Shown here in pieces: positions 9,298 to 19,347 of a DNA stretch of 64,000 bases. The stretch covers positions 11,215 to 75,214 of the forward strand of contig JBKECY010000024.1 in the NCBI GenBank assembly GCA_047975025.1. The letters are read 5' to 3'. How positions within the stretch are numbered: position 1 is the first letter of the stretch; each line of letters starts with the position of its first letter. The DNA is from JBKECY01 sp047975025 (GTDB lineage Bacteria; Bacillota; Clostridia; Lachnospirales; Lachnospiraceae). Under the pieces are notes generated by a model, which was not told the DNA's origin, did not search any database, and was given only the letters and a program-made list of their open reading frames with translations. The position numbers and the translations under genes are program-made.

Positions 9298-10149
9298 ATG
9301 AGTCAGGCAGACAATATATTTATAGAGATGTGCAGGGACATATTGACGACAGGTGTCAGTACAATTGGTGAAAAGGTACGGCCGGTCTGGACAGATACCG
9401 GAGAATCTGCATATACAATCAAGAAATTTGGAGTTGTTAACCGCTATGATCTGCGCGCGGAGTTTCCGGCACTGACCTTGCGTAAGACCGGATTGAAAAG
9501 TGCCATGGACGAGATTCTATGGATCTGGCAGAAAAAATCCAATAACATTCATGATCTTAGCACCGCAATCTGGGACAGCTGGGCTGATGAAGATGGCTCC
9601 ATAGGAAAAGCGTATGGCTACCAGCTGGGTGTAAAGCATATGTATAAAGAGGGGGCAATGGATCAGGTGGACCGCGTTCTGTATGATTTGAAGCACAACC
9701 CATACAGCAGGCGGATCATGACGAATATTTATGTCCATCAGGATCTGCATGAAATGGCGCTGTATCCATGTGCCTATTCCATGACATTTAATGTTACGCA
9801 GCGACCGGGAGAGGACAGACTGACCTTAAATACGATTTTAAATCAGCGTTCGCAGGACATTCTGGCGGCAAATAATTGGAATGTGGCACAATATGCCATA
9901 TTGACCCATATGTTCGCCCAGGTATCCGGTATGCACGTCGGAGAATTTGTCCATGTTATTGCAGATGCCCACATTTATGACCGTCATATTCCTATTATTG
10001 AAGAGTTGATTCAACGTCCGGTATACGATGCACCTATTGTGACATTGAATCCTGAAATACAGGACTTCTATGAGTTTACAACCAAGGATCTTACGGTAGA
10101 GAATTATCAGGCCGGTGAGCAGGTGAAGAATATACCGATTGCTGTGTAG
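9298..10149 (+). CDS. thyA: Thymidylate synthase
   Basis: Folate-dependent thymidylate synthase (283 residues) that converts dUMP to dTMP while oxidising methylene-tetrahydrofolate to dihydrofolate. The active-site cysteine is C158 in LYPCAYSMTFNV. Other conserved blocks are the dUMP-phosphate arginines around SRRIMTN, NQRSQDILAANNWN and HVIADAHIYDRHI. A ribosome site AGGAAGGAAG precedes the ATG. Dihydrofolate reductase follows 35 bases downstream, so the pair closes the thymidylate folate cycle in one transcript. Confidence 0.97.
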   Translation: MSQADNIFIEMCRDILTTGVSTIGEKVRPVWTDTGESAYTIKKFGVVNRYDLRAEFPALTLRKTGLKSAMDEILWIWQKKSNNIHDLSTAIWDSWADEDGSIGKAYGYQLGVKHMYKEGAMDQVDRVLYDLKHNPYSRRIMTNIYVHQDLHEMALYPCAYSMTFNVTQRPGEDRLTLNTILNQRSQDILAANNWNVAQYAILTHMFAQVSGMHVGEFVHVIADAHIYDRHIPIIEELIQRPVYDAPIVTLNPEIQDFYEFTTKDLTVENYQAGEQVKNIPIAV

Positions 10150-10184
10150 CAGACAGCACGCGAAGGAATACAGGGAGGCAGAGC

Positions 10185-10676
10185 ATGAGAAGTATTGTTG
10201 CGGTAGATGAGAATTGGGGAATCGGCAAGGACAATAAGTTGTTGCTTAGTATCCCCGCTGATATGCGTTTTTTCAGAGATACGACCACAAATAAAGTTGT
10301 CGTTATGGGACGCAAGACACTGGAGAGCTTTCCGAATGGCAAGCCTCTGCCACAGCGCGTGAATATTGTGCTGAGTACAAATCCGGCATATCAGCCGAAA
10401 GGTGTGCTGGTCGCACATAGCAGGGAAGAACTCCTTTCCATGCTGGAAGCCTATCCGCCGGATGATGTCTATCTGATTGGTGGAGCCGGAATTTACCAGC
10501 TGTTAAATGATGTATGTACGGAAGCGCTTGTAACAAAAATCCAATATGCCTATGAGGCAGATTGCTTTTTTCCAAATCTGGATGAACAGCCTGACTGGGA
10601 GCTGGCAGAAGAAGGTGAGGAGCAGACGTATTTTGACATAGAATATAAATTTACAACTTACAGGAAGGTACAATAG
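10185..10676 (+). CDS. dfrA: Dihydrofolate reductase
   Basis: NADPH-dependent dihydrofolate reductase of 163 residues, regenerating tetrahydrofolate from the dihydrofolate made by ThyA. The N-terminal block VAVDENWGIGKDNKLLLSIP contains the Met20-loop region, followed by the NADPH-binding VVVMGRKTLES and VYLIGGAGIY. The acid at the usual substrate-binding position is the Asp in PADMRFFRD. Length and order of motifs are normal. It follows thyA and precedes ilvE by 14 bases, so ilvE may share this transcript. Confidence 0.95.
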   Translation: MRSIVAVDENWGIGKDNKLLLSIPADMRFFRDTTTNKVVVMGRKTLESFPNGKPLPQRVNIVLSTNPAYQPKGVLVAHSREELLSMLEAYPPDDVYLIGGAGIYQLLNDVCTEALVTKIQYAYEADCFFPNLDEQPDWELAEEGEEQTYFDIEYKFTTYRKVQ

Positions 10677-10690
10677 AAAGGACAGTACGT

Positions 10691-11758
10691 ATGAGCGAAA
10701 TAACGATTGAAAAAGCAGTGAATTTGAAAAGTCTGCCAAGCGAAGAGGATCCGCTTCGTTTTGGAACTATTTTTACGGACCATATGTTTGAACTGGACTA
10801 CACACAGGGCAAAGGCTGGCATGATCCACGTATCGTGCCATATCACAAGATTGAACTGGAGCCGTCAGCCATGGTGTTTCATTATGGGCAGGAAATGTTC
10901 GAAGGCTTAAAGGCATACAAAGTCAAGGATGGCAGGATTCTGTTATTTCGCCCTGACAAAAATATTGAACGAGCCAATCATTCCAATGAACGTCTGATGA
11001 TCCCGCAGATTCCGGAAGAGCTGTTCATGGATGCACTAAAGCTTTTGGTCAAGACGGATGAACGCTGGATACCTACGAAAGAGGGCACGTCACTTTATAT
11101 CAGACCGTTTGTCATTGCAACAGATCCCTATCTGGGAGTACGCCCCTCGTATACCTATAAATTTATGATTATTCTCTCACCGGTAGGACCCTATTATCCG
11201 GAAGGACTGGATCCTGTTAAAATCTGGATTGAAGATGAATATGTACGTGCGGTTCGCGGTGGCATCGGAGAAGCGAAGACCGGCGGCAACTATGTGGCTT
11301 CCATGAAAGCACAGATCAAAGCACATGATGAGGGATATTCACAGGTGTTGTGGCTTGATGGGGTGGAACGACGCTATATCGAAGAAGTGGGTGCGATGAA
11401 TATCTTCTTTAAAATTGACGGTGTGGTGATAACCCCGGAAATCAACGGCAGTATTTTGCAGGGGGTAACGCGAGCTACCTGTATCGAACTATGTAAGTTC
11501 TGGGGACTGAAGGTAGAAGAACGCAAAGTATCCTTGGACGAGCTGGAAGCCGCAGCACGTACGGGTGCCTTGGAAGAAGTGTGGGGAACAGGTACGGCAG
11601 CGGTCATCTCACCGGTAGGTCATCTGCGGTACGAGGACGAAGTCTTTCAGATTCAGGATGGAGGCATCGGCCCCATCAGTCAGAAATTATACGATACAGT
11701 TACTGGAATCCAGCATGGTGAGCTGGAAGATTCCTTTTCATGGACGGTGGAAGTCTAA
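10691..11758 (+). CDS. ilvE: Branched-chain amino acid aminotransferase
   Basis: Class IV PLP-dependent aminotransferase of the long (eukaryote-like, type II) BCAT form, 355 residues. It catalyses the last step of Leu, Ile and Val synthesis and the reverse reaction. The PLP lysine is K196 within GEAKTGGNYVASMKAQ. Other landmarks are HYGQEMFEGLKAY, the RPDKNIERANHSNERL block, EEVGAMNIFF and GVTRATCIEL. It follows dfrA closely and acts with ilvN, ilvC and leuCD found at 38.9-43.7 kb in this window. Confidence 0.94.
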   Translation: MSEITIEKAVNLKSLPSEEDPLRFGTIFTDHMFELDYTQGKGWHDPRIVPYHKIELEPSAMVFHYGQEMFEGLKAYKVKDGRILLFRPDKNIERANHSNERLMIPQIPEELFMDALKLLVKTDERWIPTKEGTSLYIRPFVIATDPYLGVRPSYTYKFMIILSPVGPYYPEGLDPVKIWIEDEYVRAVRGGIGEAKTGGNYVASMKAQIKAHDEGYSQVLWLDGVERRYIEEVGAMNIFFKIDGVVITPEINGSILQGVTRATCIELCKFWGLKVEERKVSLDELEAAARTGALEEVWGTGTAAVISPVGHLRYEDEVFQIQDGGIGPISQKLYDTVTGIQHGELEDSFSWTVEV

Positions 11759-11809
11759 TCTCTCATCAGATAGTTCCGCTCATTTCAGGAAAGGTATAAG
11801 GAGGAACCT

Positions 11810-12865
11810 ATGCACAGGGCACAGACGAAGACAGTTCAAATAGGAGATCGGATCATCGGAGGGGGCAACCCGATACTGATTCAATCCATGACAAATACTG
11901 CAACTGCGAATATCGTTGCAACCGTAGAGCAGATCGAAGAACTAACGGCTGCCGGCTGTGATATCGTACGCTGTGCCATTGTCAGTTCTGCAGATGCCAG
12001 AGCGTTGCGGGAAATCAAGAAAATGATCAGAATACCGTTGGTGGCAGATATTCATTTTGATTACCGGCTGGCGTTGGCATCGATTGAGCATGGTGCAGAC
12101 AAAATCCGGATTAATCCCGGGAATATCGGTTCCAAAGACAAGCTGCGTCATGTTGTTGAGGCCGCCAGAGAACGGAACATTCCGATACGTGTCGGTGTCA
12201 ATAGTGGTTCTCTGGAAAAACCAATCTTGCAGAAGTATCAGGGAGTCACAGCGGAAGGGCTGGTAGAAAGCGCGCTGCATAAGGTGGCATTGATTGAAGA
12301 TATGGGCTATGATAATCTGGTGATCAGCATCAAATCAACTGATGTCCTTATGTGTGCCAGGGCGCATGAACTTATAGCCACACAGACGCTGCATCCGCTG
12401 CATGTCGGAATCACAGAATCCGGTACGATCTATTCAGGTAATATAAAGTCAGCCATTGGGCTGGGGTTAATCTTGTCGCAGGGAATCGGCGATACGATCC
12501 GGGTATCCCTGACGGGTGCTCCGGTCGAAGAAATCAAATCTGCAAAACTGATTTTGAAGACACTTCAGCTGCGCAAAGGCGGTGTGGATGTTATTTCCTG
12601 CCCGACCTGCGGCCGCACGCGCATAGATATTATTCATCTGGCAAATGCTGTCGAAGAAATGGTACAGGGGATAGATCTGGATATCAAAGTAGCAGTTATG
12701 GGATGTGTGGTAAACGGCCCGGGAGAGGCACGTGAGGCAGATATCGGAATTGCCGGGGGCAATGGTGTCGGCGTCATTATCAAACATGGGGAAGTCCACA
12801 AACGTGTGGCAGAGAACAAGCTGCTGGAAGAGCTTCGCAGCGAACTTTTGAATTGGAACGAATAG
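11810..12865 (+). CDS. ispG: 4-hydroxy-3-methylbut-2-enyl diphosphate synthase
   Basis: IspG (GcpE) iron-sulfur enzyme of the methylerythritol phosphate pathway, 351 residues, making HMBPP from MEcPP. The N-terminus shows IQSMTNTATANI and the TIM barrel carries DIHFDYRLA and RINPGNIGS. The C-terminal domain has the three cluster cysteines C264 and C267 (SCPTCGRTRIDI) and C299 (GCVVNGPGEA), with E306 as the likely fourth ligand. The ribosome site AAGGAGG precedes the ATG at 11810. polC begins 9 bases downstream, a neighbourhood common in Clostridia. Confidence 0.96.
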   Translation: MHRAQTKTVQIGDRIIGGGNPILIQSMTNTATANIVATVEQIEELTAAGCDIVRCAIVSSADARALREIKKMIRIPLVADIHFDYRLALASIEHGADKIRINPGNIGSKDKLRHVVEAARERNIPIRVGVNSGSLEKPILQKYQGVTAEGLVESALHKVALIEDMGYDNLVISIKSTDVLMCARAHELIATQTLHPLHVGITESGTIYSGNIKSAIGLGLILSQGIGDTIRVSLTGAPVEEIKSAKLILKTLQLRKGGVDVISCPTCGRTRIDIIHLANAVEEMVQGIDLDIKVAVMGCVVNGPGEAREADIGIAGGNGVGVIIKHGEVHKRVAENKLLEELRSELLNWNE

Positions 12866-12874
12866 GAGTACAGG

Positions 12875-15800
12875 ATGGCTAAGAGTTTTTTTGCTGTTTT
12901 TCCGGCACTTACAGTGACAAGTGCTTTAGAGGAATGGCTGGATATGGCAGAAGTGCTGAAAGTAGTCAGTAATTCTGCAAAAACATATCTGAACATTCAT
13001 ATCAGTTGTGACCGCTGGGTAGAAAAAGACCAGATCTTCACACTGGAAAAAGAAATCAAACAGCAGCTGTTCGACCAGCATGAGATCGTGATTCAGGTTG
13101 TTGAGCATTTCAAATTATCCGCGCAGTATACACCTGAGAATTTTTACGATGTATACCGTTTTAGTATGATGAATGAACTAAGAGAACACAGCAGATTACT
13201 GCTGCAGGTGTTCCAATCCGCCAGGATGACATTTACAGATCCTAAGAGTCTGCATGTGCTCCTGGCTGATTCAGTTGTCAGCAAAAATCGTTCAGATGAG
13301 TTCATACAATATCTGCATCATGTATTCTGCAAACGTGCAGGCTTTACGTTAGATATTCAGACAGCATATGCACCACCGGTACGTGACCGCTACACGAAGA
13401 AAGCCAAGCAGCAGATGCATCAGGAGATTGAGGAAGTGGTGCGCCAGTTCCAGACAAACAGTAAGAAAGAGACCAAAGCCCCAAAAGAAACCTCTGCCGA
13501 AGGAGAGAACGGGAAAAAAGGCAGGAAGGCTGCGCAGAACCCGGATTTGATATTTGGGAGAAACTTTGATGATGAATCCACTCCCATGGAAGAAATTGTC
13601 ACAGAAATGGAGCAGCTGGTTCTGCGTGGGCATGTTACGGAAGTGGCAGAGCGGCCGATCCGAAATGAAAAAACAATCATGATGTTTGATATGACGGACT
13701 ATACCGATTCGATTGGGGTCAAAATATTCGTGCCGAATGAGGAAGCGGAAGAGCTGCGCGCAAGCATCAAAAAGGGTGCATTTTTAGCGGTCAAAGGTAC
13801 GACAAGTATGGATAAGTTCGATAAGGAACTGGTCGTGGGCTATGTGTATGGTATCAAAACAATACCTGATTTTCGGGTACAGCGCAGAGATGTGGCACAT
13901 GAAAAGAGAGTCGAGCTGCATTGTCACACTAAGATGAGCGATATGGATGCGGTTACAGATGTTGCAGACCTGGTCAAACGTGCTTACAGCTGGGGACATA
14001 AGGCTATTGCGATTACGGATCATGGCGTGGTTCAGGCTTTTCCCGGAGCACTGCATGCAGTAGAAGATATCGAACGAGGCGCAAAAGGCAAGGGTGAGGA
14101 AGAAGAAAAAAGAGCCAAAGAATTTAAAGTGATCTATGGTGTTGAAGGGTATCTGGTAGATGATACACAGGAGATGGCGGTCGGTGTAGATGATATTACG
14201 TTCGATCAGAGTTTTGTGGTATTTGACCTTGAGACTACGGGACTTAATACAAAGACCTGTGAAATTATTGAGATTGGTGCGGTGCGCATTGAAAACGGTA
14301 AAATCACAGAGTATTTCAGCTCCTTTGTAAATCCGCATATGCCGCTGCCATACGCAATTGAACGGCTCACAGGAATTCGGGATAGTATGTTGGTCGAGGC
14401 ACCGTCAATTGAACAGGTACTTCCGGATTTTCTTGAATTTTCAAAGGGAGCTGTGCTGGTAGCACACAATGCCAGATACGATATTTCTGTTTTGGAGAGC
14501 ACTTGCAGCCGGCTGAAAATGCCTCGTACATTTGCCTATGTGGACACGCTTGGGATGGCACATTTCGTCATGTCAGAGCTTAGCCGGTTCAAATTAGGCA
14601 CCATTGCCAAGGCATTGGGGATTAAAATGGATAAGGCGCACAGGGCGCTGGATGATGCAACAGCAACTGCCTATATGTTTTTAGAATTTTGTAAAAAATT
14701 AAATAAAAGAGAGATACATGATTTTAAGGAACTGATCAGACAGGCTCGTATGTCTCCCGAAGCGGTGAGAAAGCTGCGCAGCAATCATGTGATTATTCTG
14801 GCGACGACGGATGAAGGGCGGGTCAACCTGTATAAACTGATTTCTCTTTCTCATCTGAAGTATTATGAGAAACGCCCCAAAATACCGAAGACCGTCTTAC
14901 AGCAACTCCGAAGCGGTCTGCTCATCGGAAGTGCTTGTGAAGCCGGAGAAGTATATCAGGCACTGCTAAACGGTGCGGAAGAAAGTGAACTTGCACGCAT
15001 CGTGAGCTTTTACGATTATCTGGAGATTCAGCCGCGTGCCAACAACTTCTTTATGATAGAAAATGAAAAAATTGAAATTTCCTCTGAAGAGGATATATTG
15101 GATAAGAACAGGGAAATCGTACGCTTGGGAGAACTGTTTCAAAAACCTGTGGTAGCGACATGCGATGTTCATTTTATGGACCCGGAGGACGAGAAGTACC
15201 GCAGGATCATACTGTCTGGCAGGGGCTTTTCTGATGCGGATGAGCAGCCGCCGCTGTACTTGCGAACGACTGCTGAAATGCTTGAGGAATTTGCTTATCT
15301 GGGAGGCGACAAGGCGGAAGAGGTCGTTATCACGAATCCTAATAAAATTGCAGATTTATGTGAAAAAATATCTCCTGTGCATCCCGATAAATGCCCTCCT
15401 GAAATCGAGAATTCAGACCGCGATCTAAGGAATATCTGTTCTGAAAAAGCATATTCCATTTATGGGAATCCATTGCCTAAGATTGTTGAGGACCGTCTGC
15501 AAAGAGAACTGGACTCAATCATATCGAACGGCTATGCCGTAATGTATATCATTGCACAGAAACTGGTCTCAAAGTCCAATGAGGACGGGTATCTGGTAGG
15601 TTCAAGGGGCTCCGTAGGCTCTTCTTTTGCGGCGACTATGGCCAGAATCACAGAGGTAAATCCGTTGGAACCGCATTATTACTGCCCTTCCTGCAAGCAC
15701 AGTGAGTTCGATTCACCTGAAGTACTTGCGAATCATGGTAAGGTGGGATGCGACCTGCCGGACAAAGTATGCCCTGTTTGCGGTGCCACTTTATGCAAGG

Positions 15801-17293
15801 ACGGATTTAATATTCCATTCGAGACATTTTTGGGCTTCAAAGGTGACAAGGAACCGGATATCGATTTGAATTTCTCCGGAGAATACCAAGCTATAGCGCA
15901 AAAATACACGGAAGATATTTTCGGCAAGGGACAGACATTTAAAGCCGGAACCATCAGTAAACTGGCAGACAAGACAGCGTATGGGTACGTCAAGAATTAT
16001 CTGGATGAACATGGAATCTATAAGCGAAACAGTGAAATCAACCGGCTGGTACAAGGGTGCGCAGGTGTGCGTAAGTCGACCGGACAGCATCCGGGAGGGA
16101 TTATTGTACTGCCAATCGGCTATGAAATAGAAAGCTTCACACCTGTGCAGCGGCCGGCAAATGATATGAAGACAGATATCATTACGACTCATTTTGATTA
16201 TCACTCAATTGATTCAAACCTGTTGAAGCTGGATCTGCTGGGACATGACGACCCGACCATGATCAAAATGCTCGAAGACTTAAGCGGTGTCAAGGCGGAT
16301 ACGATACCTCTGGATCAAAAGGAAGTACTGGGACTCTTTTCTGGTACACAGTCAATTGGTCTGCGGCCGGAGGATATCGGAGGTTATAAGCTCGGTACGC
16401 TGGGGATTCCTGAGTTTGGAACGGATTTTGTTATGCAGATGCTGCTTGAAACCAAGCCGACCTGTGTATCGGATCTGGTACGTATATCAGGACTTTCACA
16501 TGGGACGGATGTGTGGATCGGCAATGCGCAGGAGCTGATTCAGGAACATAAAGCAACTCTGTCTACGGCCATCTGTACACGTGATGGTATTCTGGAAGAC
16601 TTGACCGGTTATGGGATGGACAGCAGCCTGTCCTTTACCATTATGGAAAGCGTCAGAAAGGGCAAAGGACTGCGGCCCGAATGGGAAGAGGAGATGGTGG
16701 CGCATGAAGTGCCAGAGTGGTATATTGAATCTTGTAAAAAGATCAAATATATGTTTCCGAAGGCACATGCTGCGGCCTATGTGACGATGGCTTTTCGCAT
16801 TGGTTATTACAAGGTGTTCTATCCGCGAGCGTATTATGCGGCATATTTTAGCATACGTGCCAAATCATTTTCATATGAGCTGATGTGTCAGGGACAGGAG
16901 CGCCTCTTGTATCATATCAAGGATTATTCACAGAGGGTGAATGAGCTGACGGCAAAAGAGCAGGATACGATGAAGGATATGCGCCTCGTACAGGAAATGT
17001 ATGCGAGAGGGCTGGAGTTTGAGCCTATTGATATCTACAAGGCCAAGGCACACAGATTTCAGGTGGTTGGAGATAAAATTATGCCTTCCCTTGATAAGAT
17101 TGAAGGCCTGGGAGATAAAGCGGCAGATGCAGTGGAACAGGCGGCTGCCGAAGGCGAGTTTTATTCAATCGATGAATTTAGAATCAGAACCAAGACCAGC
17201 AAGACGGTCATTGAACTGATGCATGAACTGGGATTGTTTGGAGATATGCCGCAATCAAATCAGCTCTCTTTATTTGATCTGGGGACAGGCTGA
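12875..17293 (+). CDS. polC: DNA polymerase III alpha subunit, Gram-positive PolC type
   Basis: Main replicative polymerase with built-in proofreading, 1472 residues. Domain order is standard: an N-terminal domain, an OB fold at about 245-335, a PHP domain beginning VELHCHTKMSDMDAV near 346 and split by an inserted DEDD exonuclease (FVVFDLETTGLN near 448, VAHNARYDISVLES, HRALDDATATAYM), then the polymerase core. A zinc-finger region with CPSC ... CPVC lies at about 936-972 and the catalytic acids are in PDIDLNFSGE near 994. A charged linker at about 185-225 is rich in Lys and Glu. It is translated from the same message as ispG. Confidence 0.97.
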   Translation: MAKSFFAVFPALTVTSALEEWLDMAEVLKVVSNSAKTYLNIHISCDRWVEKDQIFTLEKEIKQQLFDQHEIVIQVVEHFKLSAQYTPENFYDVYRFSMMNELREHSRLLLQVFQSARMTFTDPKSLHVLLADSVVSKNRSDEFIQYLHHVFCKRAGFTLDIQTAYAPPVRDRYTKKAKQQMHQEIEEVVRQFQTNSKKETKAPKETSAEGENGKKGRKAAQNPDLIFGRNFDDESTPMEEIVTEMEQLVLRGHVTEVAERPIRNEKTIMMFDMTDYTDSIGVKIFVPNEEAEELRASIKKGAFLAVKGTTSMDKFDKELVVGYVYGIKTIPDFRVQRRDVAHEKRVELHCHTKMSDMDAVTDVADLVKRAYSWGHKAIAITDHGVVQAFPGALHAVEDIERGAKGKGEEEEKRAKEFKVIYGVEGYLVDDTQEMAVGVDDITFDQSFVVFDLETTGLNTKTCEIIEIGAVRIENGKITEYFSSFVNPHMPLPYAIERLTGIRDSMLVEAPSIEQVLPDFLEFSKGAVLVAHNARYDISVLESTCSRLKMPRTFAYVDTLGMAHFVMSELSRFKLGTIAKALGIKMDKAHRALDDATATAYMFLEFCKKLNKREIHDFKELIRQARMSPEAVRKLRSNHVIILATTDEGRVNLYKLISLSHLKYYEKRPKIPKTVLQQLRSGLLIGSACEAGEVYQALLNGAEESELARIVSFYDYLEIQPRANNFFMIENEKIEISSEEDILDKNREIVRLGELFQKPVVATCDVHFMDPEDEKYRRIILSGRGFSDADEQPPLYLRTTAEMLEEFAYLGGDKAEEVVITNPNKIADLCEKISPVHPDKCPPEIENSDRDLRNICSEKAYSIYGNPLPKIVEDRLQRELDSIISNGYAVMYIIAQKLVSKSNEDGYLVGSRGSVGSSFAATMARITEVNPLEPHYYCPSCKHSEFDSPEVLANHGKVGCDLPDKVCPVCGATLCKDGFNIPFETFLGFKGDKEPDIDLNFSGEYQAIAQKYTEDIFGKGQTFKAGTISKLADKTAYGYVKNYLDEHGIYKRNSEINRLVQGCAGVRKSTGQHPGGIIVLPIGYEIESFTPVQRPANDMKTDIITTHFDYHSIDSNLLKLDLLGHDDPTMIKMLEDLSGVKADTIPLDQKEVLGLFSGTQSIGLRPEDIGGYKLGTLGIPEFGTDFVMQMLLETKPTCVSDLVRISGLSHGTDVWIGNAQELIQEHKATLSTAICTRDGILEDLTGYGMDSSLSFTIMESVRKGKGLRPEWEEEMVAHEVPEWYIESCKKIKYMFPKAHAAAYVTMAFRIGYYKVFYPRAYYAAYFSIRAKSFSYELMCQGQERLLYHIKDYSQRVNELTAKEQDTMKDMRLVQEMYARGLEFEPIDIYKAKAHRFQVVGDKIMPSLDKIEGLGDKAADAVEQAAAEGEFYSIDEFRIRTKTSKTVIELMHELGLFGDMPQSNQLSLFDLGTG

Positions 17294-17334
17294 AGTTGAA
17301 TGAGGGTGGCATGTACGTATAGAAAGGGGTGTGT

Positions 17335-19281
17335 ATGAACAAAGAGGAATTGCGATATTTACGGCGCTTGGCAGAATTGTATCCTAATATTGCCAAAGCA
17401 TCCACAGAGATTATTAACCTGCAGTCCATACTGAATCTGCCAAAAGGAACAGAACATTTTTTGTCAGATATTCATGGCGAATACGAGGCATTTTCCCATG
17501 TGCTGCGCAATGGGTCGGGGGCCGTTCGTAAAAAGATTGATGACGTTTTTGGACATACCTTAACGACGGCTGACAAGCAGTCATTATGTACGTTGATTTA
17601 TTATCCTAAGGAACGTATGGATCTGGTGGAAAAGACAGAAAAAGACATGCATAACTGGTATAAGATCATGTTGTATCGGTTGATTGAAGTCTGCAAGACC
17701 GTTGCTTCAAAGTATACCCGCTCAAAAGTCAGAAAGGCGCTGCCCAAAGACTATGCCTATGTGATTGAAGAGCTGATTACCGAAAAATCAGAAGTGCTGG
17801 ACAAAGGTGCCTATTATGATGCCATTATTGACACTATTATACAGATTGCACGTGCGGAGAACTTTATCATTGCACTCGCAGAACTGATTCAGCGTCTGGT
17901 CATCGATCATCTACATATCATCGGTGACATTTATGACAGAGGTCCCGGTCCCCATTTTATCATGGACCGGCTGACACAGTATCATTCGCTGGATATACAA
18001 TGGGGCAATCATGATGTGGTATGGATGGGCGCAGCGAGCGGACAGGCCGCATGCATTGCGACTATTATCCGTATCAGTGCCCGCTATTCAAATCTGGATA
18101 TACTGGAAGATGGTTATGGGATTAATCTGCTGCCATTGGCCACATTTGCACTTAATACATACAAGGATGATCCTTGCACATGCTTCAAGATCAGAGGGCA
18201 TAACTCGGCGAACGAAGCGGAGACACAGCTGACAATGAAAATGCACAAGGCAATTTCAGTGATTCAATTCAAGCTGGAGGGCCAGCTGATCCTGCGGCGT
18301 CCTGAGTTTAATATGCAGGAACGTCTGCTGCTGGACAAAATTGATTATGTGAATGGAACGATGGAACTCTCAGGACATCAGTACAAGCTGCTTGATACGC
18401 ACCTGCCGACAGTTGATCCTGAGCATCCATATGAACTGACGGAAGAGGAACGAGATGTGATCGAACGTCTGCAGTCCGCCTTCGAGAACTGTGAACGTCT
18501 GCAAAATCATATTCATCTGCTGCTGAACAAAGGAAGTCTGTACAAAGTACAGAATGGAAATCTGCTGTATCATGGATGCATTCCATTAAATAAAGACGGC
18601 AGTTTTGAAGATCTGGATGTTTTCGGACAGTTCTATCATGGGAAAAAGCTGTATGATGTATTGGAGTCCTATGTCAGAAAAGGCTTTTTTGCGCTTGATG
18701 AAGAGGAACGCAGAAAAGGGCAGGATATCATGTGGTATATCTGGTGCGGATCGGATTCTCCCTTGTTTGGAAAAGATAAAATGGCAACATTTGAGCGTTA
18801 TTTCCTGCAGGAAAAAGAGACACACGTGGAGAAGAAAAATCCGTATTATGATATTATGAGAGAAGAGGTTGCGGATTCGATTCTCGCAGAATTCGGGCTG
18901 GAGGGAGAAAGTATCCACATTATAAACGGGCATGTCCCAGTACACCATGGACAAGGCGAGAACCCTATCAAATGCAATGGAAAACTGCTGGTGATTGACG
19001 GCGGGTTTTCAAAAGCATACCAGCACGAGACAGGAATTGCAGGCTATACACTGATTTATAATTCTTATGGACTGCTCTTAACAGCGCATGAGCCATTTGT
19101 ATCCACAGAGCAGGCAATAGAAGAAGAGGTGGATATTAATTCCAAACGAGTGGCTGTCGAACTGTCAGGAAGCCGCAGACTGGTGGGAGATACAGATACG
19201 GGCTGTGAACTCAGAGAGAGAATTGAAGAGCTGGAGAGACTGCTGATTGCCTTTAGAGAAGGCCGTATCATAGAGAAATAG
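17335..19281 (+). CDS. fbp: Fructose-1,6-bisphosphatase, class III
   Basis: Class III (Firmicutes-type) fructose-1,6-bisphosphatase of 648 residues, a metallophosphoesterase that makes fructose 6-phosphate in gluconeogenesis. Metal-binding blocks are FLSDIHGEYEAF, IIGDIYDRGPGPHFIMD, WGNHDVVWMGAASG and NGHVPVHHGQGENP. I use the ATG at 17335 because AGAAAGGGG lies five bases ahead of it; a GTG two codons earlier overlaps that ribosome site. The gene follows polC by 41 bases and is convergent with the next gene. Confidence 0.95.
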   Translation: MNKEELRYLRRLAELYPNIAKASTEIINLQSILNLPKGTEHFLSDIHGEYEAFSHVLRNGSGAVRKKIDDVFGHTLTTADKQSLCTLIYYPKERMDLVEKTEKDMHNWYKIMLYRLIEVCKTVASKYTRSKVRKALPKDYAYVIEELITEKSEVLDKGAYYDAIIDTIIQIARAENFIIALAELIQRLVIDHLHIIGDIYDRGPGPHFIMDRLTQYHSLDIQWGNHDVVWMGAASGQAACIATIIRISARYSNLDILEDGYGINLLPLATFALNTYKDDPCTCFKIRGHNSANEAETQLTMKMHKAISVIQFKLEGQLILRRPEFNMQERLLLDKIDYVNGTMELSGHQYKLLDTHLPTVDPEHPYELTEEERDVIERLQSAFENCERLQNHIHLLLNKGSLYKVQNGNLLYHGCIPLNKDGSFEDLDVFGQFYHGKKLYDVLESYVRKGFFALDEEERRKGQDIMWYIWCGSDSPLFGKDKMATFERYFLQEKETHVEKKNPYYDIMREEVADSILAEFGLEGESIHIINGHVPVHHGQGENPIKCNGKLLVIDGGFSKAYQHETGIAGYTLIYNSYGLLLTAHEPFVSTEQAIEEEVDINSKRVAVELSGSRRLVGDTDTGCELRERIEELERLLIAFREGRIIEK

Positions 19282-19294
19282 GCGTTGACACAGG

Positions 19295-19347
19295 AAATAC
19301 AGGCATACAGCGATTAATTTAATAATTCGCCGTATGCCTGTATCAGT
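19295..19347. terminator. Inverted repeat between convergent fbp and aminotransferase genes
   Basis: ATACAGGCATAC at about 19296-19308 is mirrored by GTATGCCTGTAT at about 19332-19344, a long stem that spans the end of the aminotransferase gene. There is no clear T run, so its role as a bidirectional terminator is an inference from its position. Confidence 0.45.

Noticed and set aside
17329..17334. GTG start for fbp at 17329
   Set aside because: It overlaps the Shine-Dalgarno; the ATG at 17335 is correctly spaced.
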